64,000 bases of DNA, taken from the NCBI GenBank assembly GCA_016219425.1, contig JACRNB010000007.1, positions 229,176-293,175 on the forward strand, given 5' to 3'. The first letter of the stretch is position 1. Every line of letters starts with the position of its first letter. The notes under the pieces were generated by a model, which was not told where the DNA came from, did no database searches, and saw only the letters and a list, made by a program, of their open reading frames with translations. The DNA comes from Betaproteobacteria bacterium. GTDB taxonomy: Bacteria > Pseudomonadota > Gammaproteobacteria > Burkholderiales > Thiobacillaceae. Made by a program: the position numbers and the translations under genes. Positions 7,412-17,498 of the stretch are shown here, piece by piece.

Positions 7412-7960
7412 TCAACGCCCGTAACGCCCCCGCAACACCGCCTTGCCCAGCGCATTCTGGTTGAGGAAGTAGCCCACCATGGCGGCGGGGGCGTTCTCGT
7501 CCAGCGGCAGCTTGTCCACCTTGAGGGCGTGCACGGTGAAGAGGTAGCGGTGCGGCTTGTCACCCACCGGCGGACAGGGGCCGCCGTAGCCGGGCTGGCC
7601 AAAGTCGGTGCGGCTTTGCACCGCGCCTGCGGGAGCCAGACCGGATTTGGGATCGCCCGCACCCGGCTTCAGGCCGGTGGCGTCGGCGGGCAGGTTGAAC
7701 ACCAGCCAGTGCCACCAGCCGCTGCCGGTGGGGGCGTCGGGGTCGTAGACGGTGACGGCGAAGCTCTTTGTACCCTGGGGCGCGCCCTGCCAGGCCAGGG
7801 CTGGCGAGACATTGCCGCCTTCGCAACCGAAGCCCCGGAACACCTGCGCCTCGGCGATGCGGGCGCCCGGCTTGATCTCGGGGCTGGTGAGGGTGAAACC
7901 ACCGGCGCAAACCTGGGCGGCAAGCAGGGTGGTCGATACGAACAGGGCGGTTTTCAACAT
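7412..7960 (-). CDS. Secreted YbhB/YbcL-family PEBP protein
   Basis: 182 aa with a signal peptide (residues 1-19, cleaved near CAGG). The mature part shows the phosphatidylethanolamine-binding-protein motifs: VYDPDAPTGSGWWHWLVFNL, GP.PP.GD.PHRYLFTVHAL and NALGKAVLRGRYGR at the end. Bacterial YbhB-type proteins are of uncertain function. It is convergent with the NTF2-like gene (9 bp between stops) and lies 28 bp downstream of the next gene on its strand. Confidence 0.9.
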   Translation of the reverse strand: MLKTALFVSTTLLAAQVCAGGFTLTSPEIKPGARIAEAQVFRGFGCEGGNVSPALAWQGAPQGTKSFAVTVYDPDAPTGSGWWHWLVFNLPADATGLKPGAGDPKSGLAPAGAVQSRTDFGQPGYGGPCPPVGDKPHRYLFTVHALKVDKLPLDENAPAAMVGYFLNQNALGKAVLRGRYGR

Positions 7961-7988
7961 GGGGAATCTCCTTCGTGGTGTTGGGTTG

Positions 7989-8294
7989 TCAGGGGGTTGG
8001 GGCGCCTGGGCCTGGGTAGGTGCGCTGGCGTTCGGCGGTGTAGGCCCACCAGGGCCGGGCGGGGTCGCCCGCCATGAAGCGGACCACGGAGAGGAAGACG
8101 TCGAGAACGCATGGGTCTTGCCGTGTGCAGGTGAGTCGGCTCAAGCGTTCGTACATCTCGTAGGGATCCTGTCCCGCCAGGTCGGCTGGGGCCTCAATGC
8201 CCAGGCGGTGCAGGTCGCGGGCCATGGCGGGGCCGATGTTGGGCAGGTCTTCCAGGCGGGCGAGCCGGTCGCGGCGGACTTTGTCGGGGTGCAT
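7989..8294 (-). CDS. Helix-hairpin-helix protein (pathogenicity-locus/Cdd1-like)
   Basis: 101 aa. The N-terminal half is a helix-hairpin-helix element, ARLEDLPNIGPAMARDLHRL and GIEAPADLAG, as in small proteins often annotated as pathogenicity locus or Cdd1-like. The second half (DPCVLDVFLSVVRFMAGDPA, then W) matches the conserved tail of that family. Probably nucleic-acid binding. It starts 7 bp after the stop of the upstream methyltransferase gene, so the two are likely co-transcribed. Confidence 0.75.
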   Translation of the reverse strand: MHPDKVRRDRLARLEDLPNIGPAMARDLHRLGIEAPADLAGQDPYEMYERLSRLTCTRQDPCVLDVFLSVVRFMAGDPARPWWAYTAERQRTYPGPGAPTP

Positions 8295-8300
8295 GCGCCG

Positions 8301-9119
8301 TCAGCCTGGTTTGCGCCCGTGCGCATACAGCACTTCTATGCGCAGGGGGACGCCCCCACCCTGGTCCAGCGCCGTGATCTCGGCCAGGTGTTCGGTTCGA
8401 AATCGCTCCAGGTCCGTTGCGGAGAGCTGACCAAGCAGGCTGCGGAAACCGGCATGCCAGAGCACCTCCCACCAGCCTTCGGCATCCGCCAGCGGATAAC
8501 TCAGGTCGCGCCGCGTCACCTGGATATCTTTCAGACCGGCGGCGGCGAGCAGGGCGTGATTCAGCGCTTCATTGCTCAGGCGTTTCCAGCTCAGGGGCGG
8601 AGGCTCCACTCCATAGCTTTGGATACGCGCCAGGAATAGATCCACGTTGGGCGAAAAGGAACCCTCGGCAAATCCACTGACCAGCACCTGTCCGCCCGGT
8701 TTCAGGCGCTCGACGATGCCGCGCAGACAAGCCGCCATGTCTTCGACAAAGAACAGGGCAAAGGCCGCCGTAGCGCAGTGGAAGTGCTCCGGCGGGAAGC
8801 TCAGGTCGGTCATGTCCATGACCTGAAACGCCACGTTGCCCAAACCCCGCCCCTCCGCCTTGCCCGCCGCTTGACGCAACATGCCGTCCGACATGTCGAT
8901 GCCGGTGACCCGGCCCCTGGGCAGGCAATGCGCCAGGTTCATGGCCACCGCGCCGGTGCCGGTGGCTACATCCAGAACATGCTCGTCGCCGGCGAGTTGG
9001 AGCCGGCTCACCAGATGTGCCGCGCTCTCCGGGAAAAAACGCAACGCGGCCCGGTCATAGCCGGGCGCGACGGTGTTGAAGGTCTGGCGGATGAGTTCTT
9101 TGCGCTGGTTTTCGTTCAT
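8301..9119 (-). CDS. Class I SAM-dependent methyltransferase
   Basis: 272 aa with motif I HVLDVATGTGAVAMNLA, an acidic end of strand 2 (VTGIDMSDGML) and LKPGGQVLVSGF at post-motif III. The N-terminus (IRQTFNTVAPGYDRAALRFF) resembles UbiE/COQ5 and related small-molecule methyltransferases, but the rest is too divergent to name a substrate. It precedes the HHH gene on the same strand. Confidence 0.85.
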   Translation of the reverse strand: MNENQRKELIRQTFNTVAPGYDRAALRFFPESAAHLVSRLQLAGDEHVLDVATGTGAVAMNLAHCLPRGRVTGIDMSDGMLRQAAGKAEGRGLGNVAFQVMDMTDLSFPPEHFHCATAAFALFFVEDMAACLRGIVERLKPGGQVLVSGFAEGSFSPNVDLFLARIQSYGVEPPPLSWKRLSNEALNHALLAAAGLKDIQVTRRDLSYPLADAEGWWEVLWHAGFRSLLGQLSATDLERFRTEHLAEITALDQGGGVPLRIEVLYAHGRKPG

Positions 9120-9151
9120 GGGGTCTTTCTGTCCGTGGCAGTCACGATTAT

Positions 9152-9287
9152 GGGGGGCCTCGGAAAACCCGTCATACCCGCCCCCGGTCGGGGCCGAGGG
9201 TAGGCTCCAGCGGGTATCCAGCTTGTTGATTTCACTGGGTTCCCGCTTTCGCGGGAACGACGAATCCGAGGTTTTTCGAGGCCCCCC
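9152..9287. repeat. MITE-like repeat with long terminal inverted repeats
   Basis: The termini GGGGGGCCTCGGAAAACC and GGTTTTTCGAGGCCCCCC are inverted copies. The interior contains the GTCATACCCG and GGATTCCCGC-TTTCGCGGGAACGAC blocks. Related elements are at 18267-18367, 20954-21050 and 27206-27303, and the end sequence GCCTCGAAAAACC also occurs at 1735. Confidence 0.75.
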
Positions 9288-9323
9288 GTAGTGCGTAGAT
9301 GCGGTTCGCCACGCTCACCGCAT

Positions 9324-10118
9324 CTACGTCCTGCGTGCTTCGATATTGGCCGAAACCACGTAGTCCGTCACGGATGCGCCCGGCGCCCAGTCGCGGATGA
9401 ATTCGCGGCTTTCGTCCTTGGGGGTGATGCGCACCGATTCGAATCCGGCGGCGCGGAGCATGGCCGTGAGTTCTTCGATCAATGCAGCCCCGGCCATGCA
9501 GCCGGTGTAGAGCGCCAGGTCGGCGCGCACCGCTTCGGGCAGTTCGGCGGTGGCGACGATGTCGGCGATGGCGAGGCGTCCGCCCGGCTTCAGCACGCGA
9601 AAGGCTTCGGCGAACACGCGCGCCTTGTCGGGCGAGAGGTTGATGACGCAGTTGGAAATGACTGCATCCACCGAGGCGTCGGCCAGCGGCAGGGCTTCGA
9701 TCTCGCCCAGGCGGAATTCGACGTTGGCATAACCGCCCTGGACGGCGTTGGCGCGCGCCTTGGCGAGCATGTCCGGGGTCATGTCGACGCCGATGACGCG
9801 GCCTGTCTCGCCTACCTGGCGCGCAGCCAAAAAGCAGTCGAAGCCCGCGCCGCTGCCCAGGTCGAGTACGGTTTCGCCCACTTGCAGGGCGGCGATGGCC
9901 TGGGGGTTGCCGCAGCCCAGGCCCAGGTTTGCGCCTTGCGGCACGATGGCCATCTCTATCTCGCTGTAGCCCAGCGCGGCAGAGGCGACCGGGGCCGGGC
10001 CGCAGCAGGCTCCGGCGGAGCAAGCGCAGACGGAGGGGTCCGGTGCAGCATCAGCGGCGCGGGCGGTGGCGCCGTAGTGCGCGCGCACGGCCTGGCGGAT
10101 GTCGTGGGGGTCTTGCAT
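9324..10118 (-). CDS. arsM: Arsenite methyltransferase
   Basis: 264 aa. It carries motif [41 protein letters not shown], the conserved cysteine of [12 protein letters not shown] and a second in LYTGCMAGA, which with an N-terminal Cys cluster ([11 protein letters not shown]) fit arsenite S-adenosylmethionine methyltransferases. ArsM methylates As(III) to volatile or less toxic species. No ars repressor or pump is adjacent. An ECF sigma factor gene lies 60 bp upstream on the same strand, and the pair may be one operon. Confidence 0.9.
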   Translation of the reverse strand: MQDPHDIRQAVRAHYGATARAADAAPDPSVCACSAGACCGPAPVASAALGYSEIEMAIVPQGANLGLGCGNPQAIAALQVGETVLDLGSGAGFDCFLAARQVGETGRVIGVDMTPDMLAKARANAVQGGYANVEFRLGEIEALPLADASVDAVISNCVINLSPDKARVFAEAFRVLKPGGRLAIADIVATAELPEAVRADLALYTGCMAGAALIEELTAMLRAAGFESVRITPKDESREFIRDWAPGASVTDYVVSANIEARRT

Positions 10119-10178
10119 GTCATGCTCCTGTCGGGTGGGGGACAGGGAGGTAGACGCACCGAGACGGAAAAGGATGCA

Positions 10179-10706
10179 TCACGCCGTGCGCCGTTTTTTG
10201 TAGGCGAGACCTTCGGCGTCCATGTCCACGTGGCAGCAATCCAGCACCCGTTCCCGCAGTTTTTCGCGTCCACGCAGTACGCGGGATTTGGTGGCGGGCA
10301 GGCTGAGGCCGAGGCGCTGGGCCACCGTCTTGTGCGGCAGGCCTTCGATTTCAGACAGATACACCGCATCCCGGCAGGTCTCGGGCAGGGTCTGGATCAT
10401 GGGCGCCATGCAGGCGGCCAGGGCCGCCGTGGCGTCTGCCGCCGGTTCAGGTGCGGGCAGGTCTTCCGTAAGTTCTTCCCAGGGGCGGCGGGCGCGGTAG
10501 TGGTCGGCAATGGCGTTGTCCGCCACGCGGTAGAGCCAGGCAGCCAGACGCTCTGCATCGCGCACCTGGTCGAGGTGCAGGGTGAGCTTGAGGAAGACCT
10601 CTTGCAGTACGTCATCCGCGTCCGCTGCATCGCGCACCCGGCGCGCGACGTAGCGGCGCAGGGCGGCATGCCAGTCGCGCCAGAGGTCGGCGGGGGCGGT
10701 CGTCAT
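10179..10706 (-). CDS. ECF RNA polymerase sigma factor, SigZ-like
   Basis: 175 aa. Region 2: LRRYVARRVRDAADADDVLQ followed by EVFLKL. Region 4: LPETCRDAVYLSEIEGLPHK then TVAQRLGLSLPATKSRVLRG. The tail ends with DCCHVDMDAEG, a Cys-His patch often seen in SigZ-type factors. No anti-sigma gene is visible next to it; the Cys-His tail could sense metal or thiol stress. It lies upstream of arsM on the same strand, suggesting that arsM expression is tied to it. Confidence 0.85.
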   Translation of the reverse strand: MTTAPADLWRDWHAALRRYVARRVRDAADADDVLQEVFLKLTLHLDQVRDAERLAAWLYRVADNAIADHYRARRPWEELTEDLPAPEPAADATAALAACMAPMIQTLPETCRDAVYLSEIEGLPHKTVAQRLGLSLPATKSRVLRGREKLRERVLDCCHVDMDAEGLAYKKRRTA

Positions 10707-10737
10707 GTCTCGCGTTCCAGAAGAAGGGCAACCGTCC

Positions 10738-11091
10738 CTACTTCTTGGTCTCCAGCATCCCCTTCAACCCGGCAAAGGGGTTGAAGGTGGCGCTGGCCGT
10801 CGCGCCGCCCGTATCCGTGCGCCCTTCCAGATCCTTCAGCTTGGCGTGCTCGTTCTCGTGGCAGTAGGTGCAGAGCAGTTCCCAGTTGCTGCCGTCGGGC
10901 GGGTTGTCGTGGTGGTTGCTGTTCTTGTGGTGGACCTCCAGCAATTGCAGGTTGCTGTGGTCGAAGGCGCGGGCGCAGCGTCCGCATACCCAGGGGAACA
11001 GTTTCAGGGCCTGGGCGCGGTAGCCGGATTCGCGCTTTTCGGCGTTGCGGCGGGCTTCGAGGACGATCTGGTCGAGGCGGTCTTGGGCCAT
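10738..11091 (-). CDS. yajD: YajD-family HNH nuclease
   Basis: 117 aa. The HNH motif is complete: CGRCARAFDHSNLQLLEVHH, KNSNHHDNPPDGSNWELLC and TYCHENEHAK, with two CxxC pairs binding zinc. This matches the short stand-alone YajD endonuclease family. I use the ATG ending at 11091, preceded by GGAGCCCGCC; the open frame extends to 11169 without a better start. Its 5' flank faces the nifH regulatory region. Confidence 0.85.
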   Translation of the reverse strand: MAQDRLDQIVLEARRNAEKRESGYRAQALKLFPWVCGRCARAFDHSNLQLLEVHHKNSNHHDNPPDGSNWELLCTYCHENEHAKLKDLEGRTDTGGATASATFNPFAGLKGMLETKK

Positions 11092-11132
11092 GGCGGGCTC
11101 CTGCTTTGGGCGGATGTCAGCCCGAAGTCTAG

Positions 11133-12281
<1,149 letters not shown>

Positions 12282-12283
12282 TG

Positions 12284-12402
12284 TCCGCCCCCCTCCCCTC
12301 TGGGGGAGGGTTGGGGTGAGGGAGCAACGGCAAATCAGGCGTTACCGCCGGATCAACCCGAGTTCCCTCACCCCCGGCCCCTCCCCCGAGGGGGGAGGGG
12401 AG
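12284..12402. repeat. C/G-rich palindromic repeat between nifH and nifD
   Basis: A spacer of about 115 bp is an imperfect long inverted repeat: outer arms CCCCTCCC/GGGAGGGG, inner arms GGGTGAGGGAGC/GTTCCCTCACCCC, with a divergent centre. The same family occupies 15722-15841 and 16311-16433, and a variant is at 34766-34875. In RNA it would form a strong hairpin. Confidence 0.8.
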
Positions 12403-12454
12403 CAAACCAACCACGCCGTCCACAGATTGGTGGCGGCGTGAAAGGAGAAACGAA

Positions 12455-13942
12455 ATGACTGCTTTGACCAAAGAAGAGACCGAAGCCCTCATCGCCGAGG
12501 TGCTGGAGGTTTATCCGGAAAAGGCCAAGAAGGACCGGGCCAAGCATCTGGCCGTGAATGACCAGAGCATCGAGCAATCCAAGAAGTGCATCACCTCCAA
12601 CCGCAAGTCCCTGCCTGGCGTGATGACCATCCGCGGTTGCGCCTACGCCGGTTCCAAGGGCGTGGTCTGGGGCCCCATCAAGGACATGATCCACATCTCC
12701 CACGGCCCCGTGGGCTGCGGCCAGTACTCCCGCGCCGGACGCCGCAACTACTACGTCGGCATGACCGGGGTGAATACCTACGGCACGATGAACTTCACCT
12801 CCGACTTCCAGGAGAAGGACATCGTCTTCGGCGGCGACAAGAAGCTGGCCAAGCTGATCGGTGAGATCGAAGGCCTGTTCCCCCTCAACAAGCGCATCTC
12901 GGTGCAGTCCGAGTGCCCCATCGGCCTGATCGGCGACGACATCGAAGCCGTCTCCAAGAAGGCTGCTGCGGAATTCAACAAGCCGGTGGTGCCGGTGCGT
13001 TGCGAAGGCTTCCGGGGCGTTTCCCAGTCCCTGGGCCACCACATCGCCAACGACGCCGTGCGTGACTGGGTGTTCGAGCGCAACGGCAAGGATGTCACCA
13101 CCGCCTTCGTGCCCGGCCCCTACGACGTCTCCATCATCGGCGACTACAACATCGGCGGCGACGCCTGGTCTTCCCGCATCCTGCTGGAAGAAATGGGCCT
13201 GCGGGTCGTGGCCCAGTGGTCCGGCGACGGCACCCTGGAAGAGATCGAGCTGACCCCGAAGGTCAAGCTCAACCTCATCCACTGCTACCGCTCGATGAAC
13301 TACATCGCCCGCCACATGGAAGAGAAGTACGCCATCCCCTGGCTGGAATACAACTTCTTCGGCCCCACCAAGATCGCCGAGTCGCTGCGCGCCATCGCCG
13401 CCCACTTCGACGACAAGATCAAGGCCGGCGCCGAGGCGGTGATCGCCAAGTACCAGCCCATGGTGGATGCCGTCATCGCCAAGTACCGCGCCCGCCTCGA
13501 AGGCAAGCGCGTGATGCTGTACGTCGGCGGCCTGCGTCCGCGCCACGTCATCGGCTCGTATGAAGATCTGGGCATGGAAGTGGTGGGCACCGGCTACGAA
13601 TTCGGCCACGGCGACGACTACGACCGCACCGTCAAGGAGATGGGTAACGCCACCCTGCTGTACGACGACGTCACCGGCTTCGAGTTCGAAGAGTTCGTGA
13701 AGCGCGTCAAGCCCGACCTGATCGGCTCCGGCATCAAGGAGAAGTACATCTTCCAGAAGATGGGTGTGCCCTTCCGCCAGATGCACTCCTGGGACTACTC
13801 CGGCCCGTACCACGGCTACGACGGCTTCGCCATCTTCGCCCGCGACATGGACATGACCATCAACAACCCGTGCTGGAAAAAGATGGAAGCGCCCTGGTTG
13901 AAGAAGCCGGAAGCCGTCGAGGAATTGGCGAAGGCCGCGTGA
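12455..13942 (+). CDS. nifD: Nitrogenase molybdenum-iron protein alpha chain NifD
   Basis: 495 aa. It binds FeMo-co, the N2-reducing site, and half of each P-cluster. P-cluster ligands Cys62, Cys88 and Cys154 are present ([27 protein letters not shown]). FeMo-co ligands are Cys277 (HCYRSMNY) and His444 ([16 protein letters not shown]). The GVVWGP segment with Val is typical of Mo-nitrogenase. Start ATG 12455 follows AAAGGAG. It partners NifK; the length is normal. Confidence 0.98.
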   Translation: MTALTKEETEALIAEVLEVYPEKAKKDRAKHLAVNDQSIEQSKKCITSNRKSLPGVMTIRGCAYAGSKGVVWGPIKDMIHISHGPVGCGQYSRAGRRNYYVGMTGVNTYGTMNFTSDFQEKDIVFGGDKKLAKLIGEIEGLFPLNKRISVQSECPIGLIGDDIEAVSKKAAAEFNKPVVPVRCEGFRGVSQSLGHHIANDAVRDWVFERNGKDVTTAFVPGPYDVSIIGDYNIGGDAWSSRILLEEMGLRVVAQWSGDGTLEEIELTPKVKLNLIHCYRSMNYIARHMEEKYAIPWLEYNFFGPTKIAESLRAIAAHFDDKIKAGAEAVIAKYQPMVDAVIAKYRARLEGKRVMLYVGGLRPRHVIGSYEDLGMEVVGTGYEFGHGDDYDRTVKEMGNATLLYDDVTGFEFEEFVKRVKPDLIGSGIKEKYIFQKMGVPFRQMHSWDYSGPYHGYDGFAIFARDMDMTINNPCWKKMEAPWLKKPEAVEELAKAA

Positions 13943-14008
13943 CGTGAAATGTCGGGTTACGGCGCAAAAAACCGCGCCTAACCCGACCTACGCCCTGGCG
14001 AAGGTGGT

Positions 14009-14069
14009 GTAGGTGCGAATTTATTCGCACACCAGGGTGGGCAAATTGTGCGAATGAATTCGCACCTAC
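14009..14069. repeat. GTAGGTGCGAAT repeat pair between nifD and nifK
   Basis: Two inverted units with an imperfect left arm (ATTTATTCGCAC instead of ATTCATTCGCAC) separated by about 17 bp. Same family as 6381-6438. Confidence 0.8.
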
Positions 14070-14145
14070 ATCGCCCCGTGAGGGGTGACGTGGAACCTAG
14101 ATCAACCCACGCCCGTGTCCGCAGATTGGCGGCTCGGGTAAGGAG

Positions 14146-15720
14146 ATGAACATGCAAGTCGTAGAAGACATCAAGCCCTCGTACCCCTTGTTCCGCGATG
14201 ACCAGTACAAGGACATGCTCACGGCCAAACAGCAGACGTTCGAAGGCCGCATCGACGAGACCAAGCTGGCCGAGACCTTCCAGTGGACCACCACCCTGGA
14301 ATACCAGGAACTCAACTTCAAGCGCGAAGCCCTGACCGTCAACCCGGCCAAGGCCTGCCAGCCTCTGGGCGCCGTGCTCTGCGCCCTGGGCTTCGAGAAG
14401 ACCCTGCCCTATGTGCACGGCTCGCAAGGCTGTGTGGCCTACTTCCGCACCTACTTCAACCGTCACTTCAAGGAACCGGTCGCCTGCGTGTCCGACTCCA
14501 TGACCGAAGACGCGGCGGTGTTCGGCGGCCAGAAGAACATGTTCGACGGCCTCGAAAACGCCCTGGCGCTGTACAAGCCCGAGATGATCGCCGTCTCCAC
14601 CACCTGCATGGCGGAAGTCATCGGCGACGACCTCAACGCCTTCATCAACAACACCAAGAAGGAAGGCCACATCGCCCAGGACTACCCGGTCCCCTACGCC
14701 CACACCCCCTCCTTCGTGGGCAGCCATGTCACCGGCTGGGACAACATGTTCGAAGGCATCGCCCGCTACTTCACGCTGAACTACATGGCGGACAAGAAGG
14801 TGGGCAGCAACGGCAAGATCAACCTCGTGCCGGGCTTCGAGACCTACCTGGGCAACTACCGCGTGATGCACCGCATGCTGGACGAGATGGGCGTCGCTCA
14901 CACCCTGCTCTCCGACCCGACCGAGGTGCTGGACACCCCCGCCGACGGCGAATTCCGCATGTACGCGGGCGGCACCAGCATGGCCGAGGTGAAGGATGCG
15001 CCCAACGCCATCACCACCTTCCTGCTGCAACCGATGCAACTGGAAAAGACCAAGAAACTGGTCGAGACCACCTGGACCCATGAAGTGCCCAAGCTGAACA
15101 TTCCGATGGGCCTGGAATGGACCGACGAGTGGCTGATGAAGGTCTCTGAAGTCACCGGCAAGCCCATCCCCGCCAGCCTGGCGAAGGAACGCGGTCGTCT
15201 GGTGGACATGATGACCGACAGCCACACCTGGCTGCACGGCAAGAAGTTCGCCCTCTACGGCGACCCGGACTTCGTCATGGGCCTGTCCAAGTTCCTCATG
15301 GAACTGGGCGCGGAACCCACCCACATCCTGTGCCACAACGGCAGCAAGAAGTGGAACAAGGCGATGCAGAAGGTGCTGGCGGATTCGCCCTACGGCGTCA
15401 ACTGCAAGACCTACCCCGGCGCCGACCTGTGGCACATGCGCAGCCTGTGCTTCACCGACAAGCCCGACTTCCTGATCGGCAACAGCTACGGCAAGTTCAT
15501 CCAGCGCGACACCCTGCACAAGGGCAAGGCGTTTGAAGTGCCGCTGATCCGCCTGGGCTTCCCCATCTTCGACCGTCACCACCTGCACCGTCAGACCACC
15601 CTGGGTTACGAGGGCGCCATGACCATGCTCACCACCCTGGTGAACGCCGTGCTGGAGCGTCTGGACGAAGAGACCCGCGGCATGGGCACCACGGACTACA
15701 ACTACGACCTGGTGCGTTAA
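14146..15720 (+). CDS. nifK: Nitrogenase molybdenum-iron protein beta chain NifK
   Basis: 524 aa. It supplies the other P-cluster half. Visible: NPAKACQPLGAVLCALGFE, the P-cluster Cys in HGSQGCVAYFRTYFNRHF, and STTCMAEVIGDDL. The C-terminal half carries YGDPDFVMGLSKFLMELG and the conserved FDRHHLHR.TT.GYEG end. Start ATG 14146, with AAGGAG just ahead; a second ATG two codons on is also possible. Normal length for group I NifK. Confidence 0.98.
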   Translation: MNMQVVEDIKPSYPLFRDDQYKDMLTAKQQTFEGRIDETKLAETFQWTTTLEYQELNFKREALTVNPAKACQPLGAVLCALGFEKTLPYVHGSQGCVAYFRTYFNRHFKEPVACVSDSMTEDAAVFGGQKNMFDGLENALALYKPEMIAVSTTCMAEVIGDDLNAFINNTKKEGHIAQDYPVPYAHTPSFVGSHVTGWDNMFEGIARYFTLNYMADKKVGSNGKINLVPGFETYLGNYRVMHRMLDEMGVAHTLLSDPTEVLDTPADGEFRMYAGGTSMAEVKDAPNAITTFLLQPMQLEKTKKLVETTWTHEVPKLNIPMGLEWTDEWLMKVSEVTGKPIPASLAKERGRLVDMMTDSHTWLHGKKFALYGDPDFVMGLSKFLMELGAEPTHILCHNGSKKWNKAMQKVLADSPYGVNCKTYPGADLWHMRSLCFTDKPDFLIGNSYGKFIQRDTLHKGKAFEVPLIRLGFPIFDRHHLHRQTTLGYEGAMTMLTTLVNAVLERLDEETRGMGTTDYNYDLVR

Positions 15721-15721
15721 G

Positions 15722-15841
15722 CCCTTCTCCCCTCCCTCCTCGGGGGAGGGGCCGGGGGTGAGGGAGCAACGGCAAAGCAGGCGACATCGCCTGAACAACC
15801 CGAGCTCCCTCACCCCGGCCCTCTCCCGGTGGGAGAGGGGG
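15722..15841. repeat. C/G-rich palindromic repeat between nifK and nifT
   Basis: Same family as 12284-12402, with the central GGGTGAGGGAGCAACGGCAAA and GAGCTCCCTCACCCC arms. It ends within 20 bp of the nifT start. Confidence 0.8.
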
Positions 15842-15861
15842 ACAACCCCCAGGAGCCTCCC

Positions 15862-16086
15862 ATGGCCAACATCATGATCCGGCGCGGCAGCACAGGTGAG
15901 TACGTGTTCTACCTGCCCAAGCGCGATCTTGAGGACACCATCACCTCGATGGAGTTCGACACCCCGGAAAAATGGGGCGGCGAGATCAAGCTCAACAACG
16001 GCGGCGCGTACTTCATCGACCCCCAGCCGGCCCCCGAAAGACTGCCCTACTCCGTGCGCGCCAAGCGCCTGGACGCGGCGGAATGA
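15862..16086 (+). CDS. nifT: NifT/FixU family protein
   Basis: 74 aa: MANIMIRRGSTGEYVFYLPK, DLEDTITSMEFDTPEKWGG, then a short tail with LNNGGAYFIDP. This is the compact beta-rich NifT/FixU family found after nifK; function unresolved and mutants are usually not strongly affected. Start ATG 15862 follows AGGAGCC; an open frame upstream to 15829 is inside the repeat and is disregarded. The 21-bp gap to the ferredoxin gene implies co-translation. Confidence 0.92.
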   Translation: MANIMIRRGSTGEYVFYLPKRDLEDTITSMEFDTPEKWGGEIKLNNGGAYFIDPQPAPERLPYSVRAKRLDAAE

Positions 16087-16107
16087 CCCACAAACAGGAG
16101 ATCCATC

Positions 16108-16302
16108 ATGGCACTTCAGATCCTTGCTGACCTCTGCACCGCCTGTAGCGACTGCGAAGCGGACTGCCCCACCGCCTCCATCCGCAAGAAAAAAGGCGTC
16201 TACATCATCAACCCCGACACCTGCACCGAATGCGAAGGCGACTACAAGACGCCCAAGTGCGTGAGCCTGTGTCCCATCGACGGCTGCATCGTCGCGGCGT
16301 AA
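16108..16302 (+). CDS. 2[4Fe-4S] ferredoxin, nif-associated
   Basis: 64 aa. Two cluster motifs: CTACSDCEADCPTAS and a long second one, CTECEGDYKTPKCVSLCP. The CxxC-x8-CxxxC form with an insert is the FdxN/nif-type arrangement. Likely an electron donor to NifH or to cofactor assembly. AGGAG at 16096 precedes ATG 16108. It lies in the nifHDKT operon ahead of nafY. Confidence 0.92.
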   Translation: MALQILADLCTACSDCEADCPTASIRKKKGVYIINPDTCTECEGDYKTPKCVSLCPIDGCIVAA

Positions 16303-16310
16303 CCGAGCCT

Positions 16311-16433
16311 TACTCCCTCTCCCTCCGGGAGAGGGCCGGGGTGAGGGAGCCACGGTTGCTTGAGCCTCCACGCTGAATCAACGGCGGTTCCCTCACCCCC
16401 GGCCCCTCCCCCGTCGGGGAGGGGAGCACACCA
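16311..16433. repeat. C/G-rich palindromic repeat between ferredoxin and nafY
   Basis: Third copy of the 12284-type repeat: CGGGAGAGGGCCGGGGTGAG paired with CCTCACCCCCGGCCCCTCC across a variable centre. It ends 10 bp before the nafY start region. Confidence 0.8.
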
Positions 16434-16443
16434 GGAGCCCAAC

Positions 16444-17151
16444 ATGACCACCATCACCAAAGCCGCCGCCCTGCGCATCGCCCTTGCCGCCAAGGCATTG
16501 GAAGAGGTCAACCCGTCGGCCTTCACCATCAAGCTGGCGGAACAACTGGGCCTGCCCCTGTCCGAAGACAAACTCGCCACCCTCACGGTGGCGGACCTCA
16601 AACTCATCCTCTCCGGCGAAGAGACCGTGGAAGCGGACATGGACACCGCCAGCCTCAAGCTGGCCGTGCGCTACCTCTGGGGAGAGAACGGGGATGACTC
16701 CAACGTTCCCAAGCCCGAAGCCCATGCCGAAGGCGAAATGCCCGGCAGCCTGCGCGTCGCCGTCGCCTCCAACACCGGCGACAGTCTGGACGGCCACTTC
16801 GGCTCCGCCACCCGCTTCCTGGTCTACCAGGTGGGCAAAAACCTCATCAAGCTCATCGACGTGCGCCCCACCCTCATCGCCGACGAAGCCGAGGACAAGA
16901 ACGTCGCCCGCTCCGAACTCATCAACGACTGCCAGATCGTCTATGTGCAATCCATCGGCGGCCCGGCGGCGGCCAAGGTAGTGCGGGCCGGGGTCCACCC
17001 CATCAAGTTCCCCCTCCCCGTCCCCGCCCGCGAGGCCCTGGCCAAACTGCAAACCACCCTGGACGCCCCGCCACCCTGGCTCGCCCGCATCATGGGCGTG
17101 GAAGCGCGCTCCCTGGCCCAGTTCGCGCAGGAAGAAGAGGAAGAAGCGTGA
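16444..17151 (+). CDS. nafY: NafY/NifY-type FeMo-cofactor carrier (nitrogenase gamma protein)
   Basis: 235 aa. Residues 1-80 are a helical N-terminal domain (ALRIALAAKALEEVNPSAFT and ADLKLILSGEE) like the SAM-like domain of NafY that binds apo-NifDK. Residues 100-220 form the NifX/NifB-C/NifY cofactor-binding core: RVAVASNTGDSLDGHFGSAT with the His that can ligate FeMo-co. It would stabilise apodinitrogenase and deliver FeMo-co. Start ATG 16444 after CCAGGAGCCC. The end overlaps the DUF6129 gene by 4 bp. Confidence 0.88.
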   Translation: MTTITKAAALRIALAAKALEEVNPSAFTIKLAEQLGLPLSEDKLATLTVADLKLILSGEETVEADMDTASLKLAVRYLWGENGDDSNVPKPEAHAEGEMPGSLRVAVASNTGDSLDGHFGSATRFLVYQVGKNLIKLIDVRPTLIADEAEDKNVARSELINDCQIVYVQSIGGPAAAKVVRAGVHPIKFPLPVPAREALAKLQTTLDAPPPWLARIMGVEARSLAQFAQEEEEEA

Positions 17152-17420
17152 TCTCCCCGGACACCGTGGCCGCCCTCATCGCCCAGGCGAACGCCGCGCC
17201 GCTCGACGACATCGCCGTCCTGGCCCTGCGCCAGGCCTGGCCCGGCGTCCACATCACCTACTGCTCCGAAAACGACATCCCCGCACGTCTACAACCTCAT
17301 GGCGCCGGCGTCGGCTACGACCTCTACCTGGTCAGCGGCGCAGACCACTGCGTCGCCTTCACCGACCACCTGGAGGCCGCCACCGGCGTGGTGCTGGCCT
17401 ACCGGGATGAAGACGATTGA
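17148..17420 (+). CDS. DUF6129 nif-cluster protein
   Basis: 90 aa: VAALIAQANAAPLDDIAVLA, WPGVHITYCSENDIPA, GYDLYLVSGADHCVAFT and ATGVVLAYRDEDD. This small acidic protein family is recurrent after nafY in Azotobacter-like nif clusters; function is unknown. GTG start at 17148 overlaps the nafY stop (GTGA), showing translational coupling. It ends just before a palindromic repeat and is the last gene of the nifH operon. Confidence 0.8.
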   Translation: MISPDTVAALIAQANAAPLDDIAVLALRQAWPGVHITYCSENDIPARLQPHGAGVGYDLYLVSGADHCVAFTDHLEAATGVVLAYRDEDD

Positions 17421-17442
17421 ACCTAGGTTGAAGCGGTCCTCG

Positions 17443-17498
17443 TAGCGCAGGCGCCCTCGCCTGCATCCACCCCGGCAGGCGCGAGCGCCTGCGCTACG
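17443..17498. repeat. 56-bp palindrome between DUF6129 gene and modA
   Basis: GTAGCGCAGGCGCCCTCGCC is mirrored by GGCGCGAGCGCCTGCGCTAC across CATCCACCCC. A REP-like hairpin; it could also end the nif transcript. The first possible modA ATG abuts its right end. Confidence 0.75.

Noticed and set aside
9291..10784. 497-aa plus-strand open frame
   Set aside because: Antisense of arsM and the sigma factor gene.
16109..16127. Sigma-54 promoter at TGGCAC...TTGC within the ferredoxin gene
   Set aside because: The gap is nine bases, not five, and it lies inside coding sequence over the start codon.
13978..16371. 797-aa minus-strand open frame over nifK and nifT
   Set aside because: Antisense of nifK, nifT and the ferredoxin gene; no start signal or domain.
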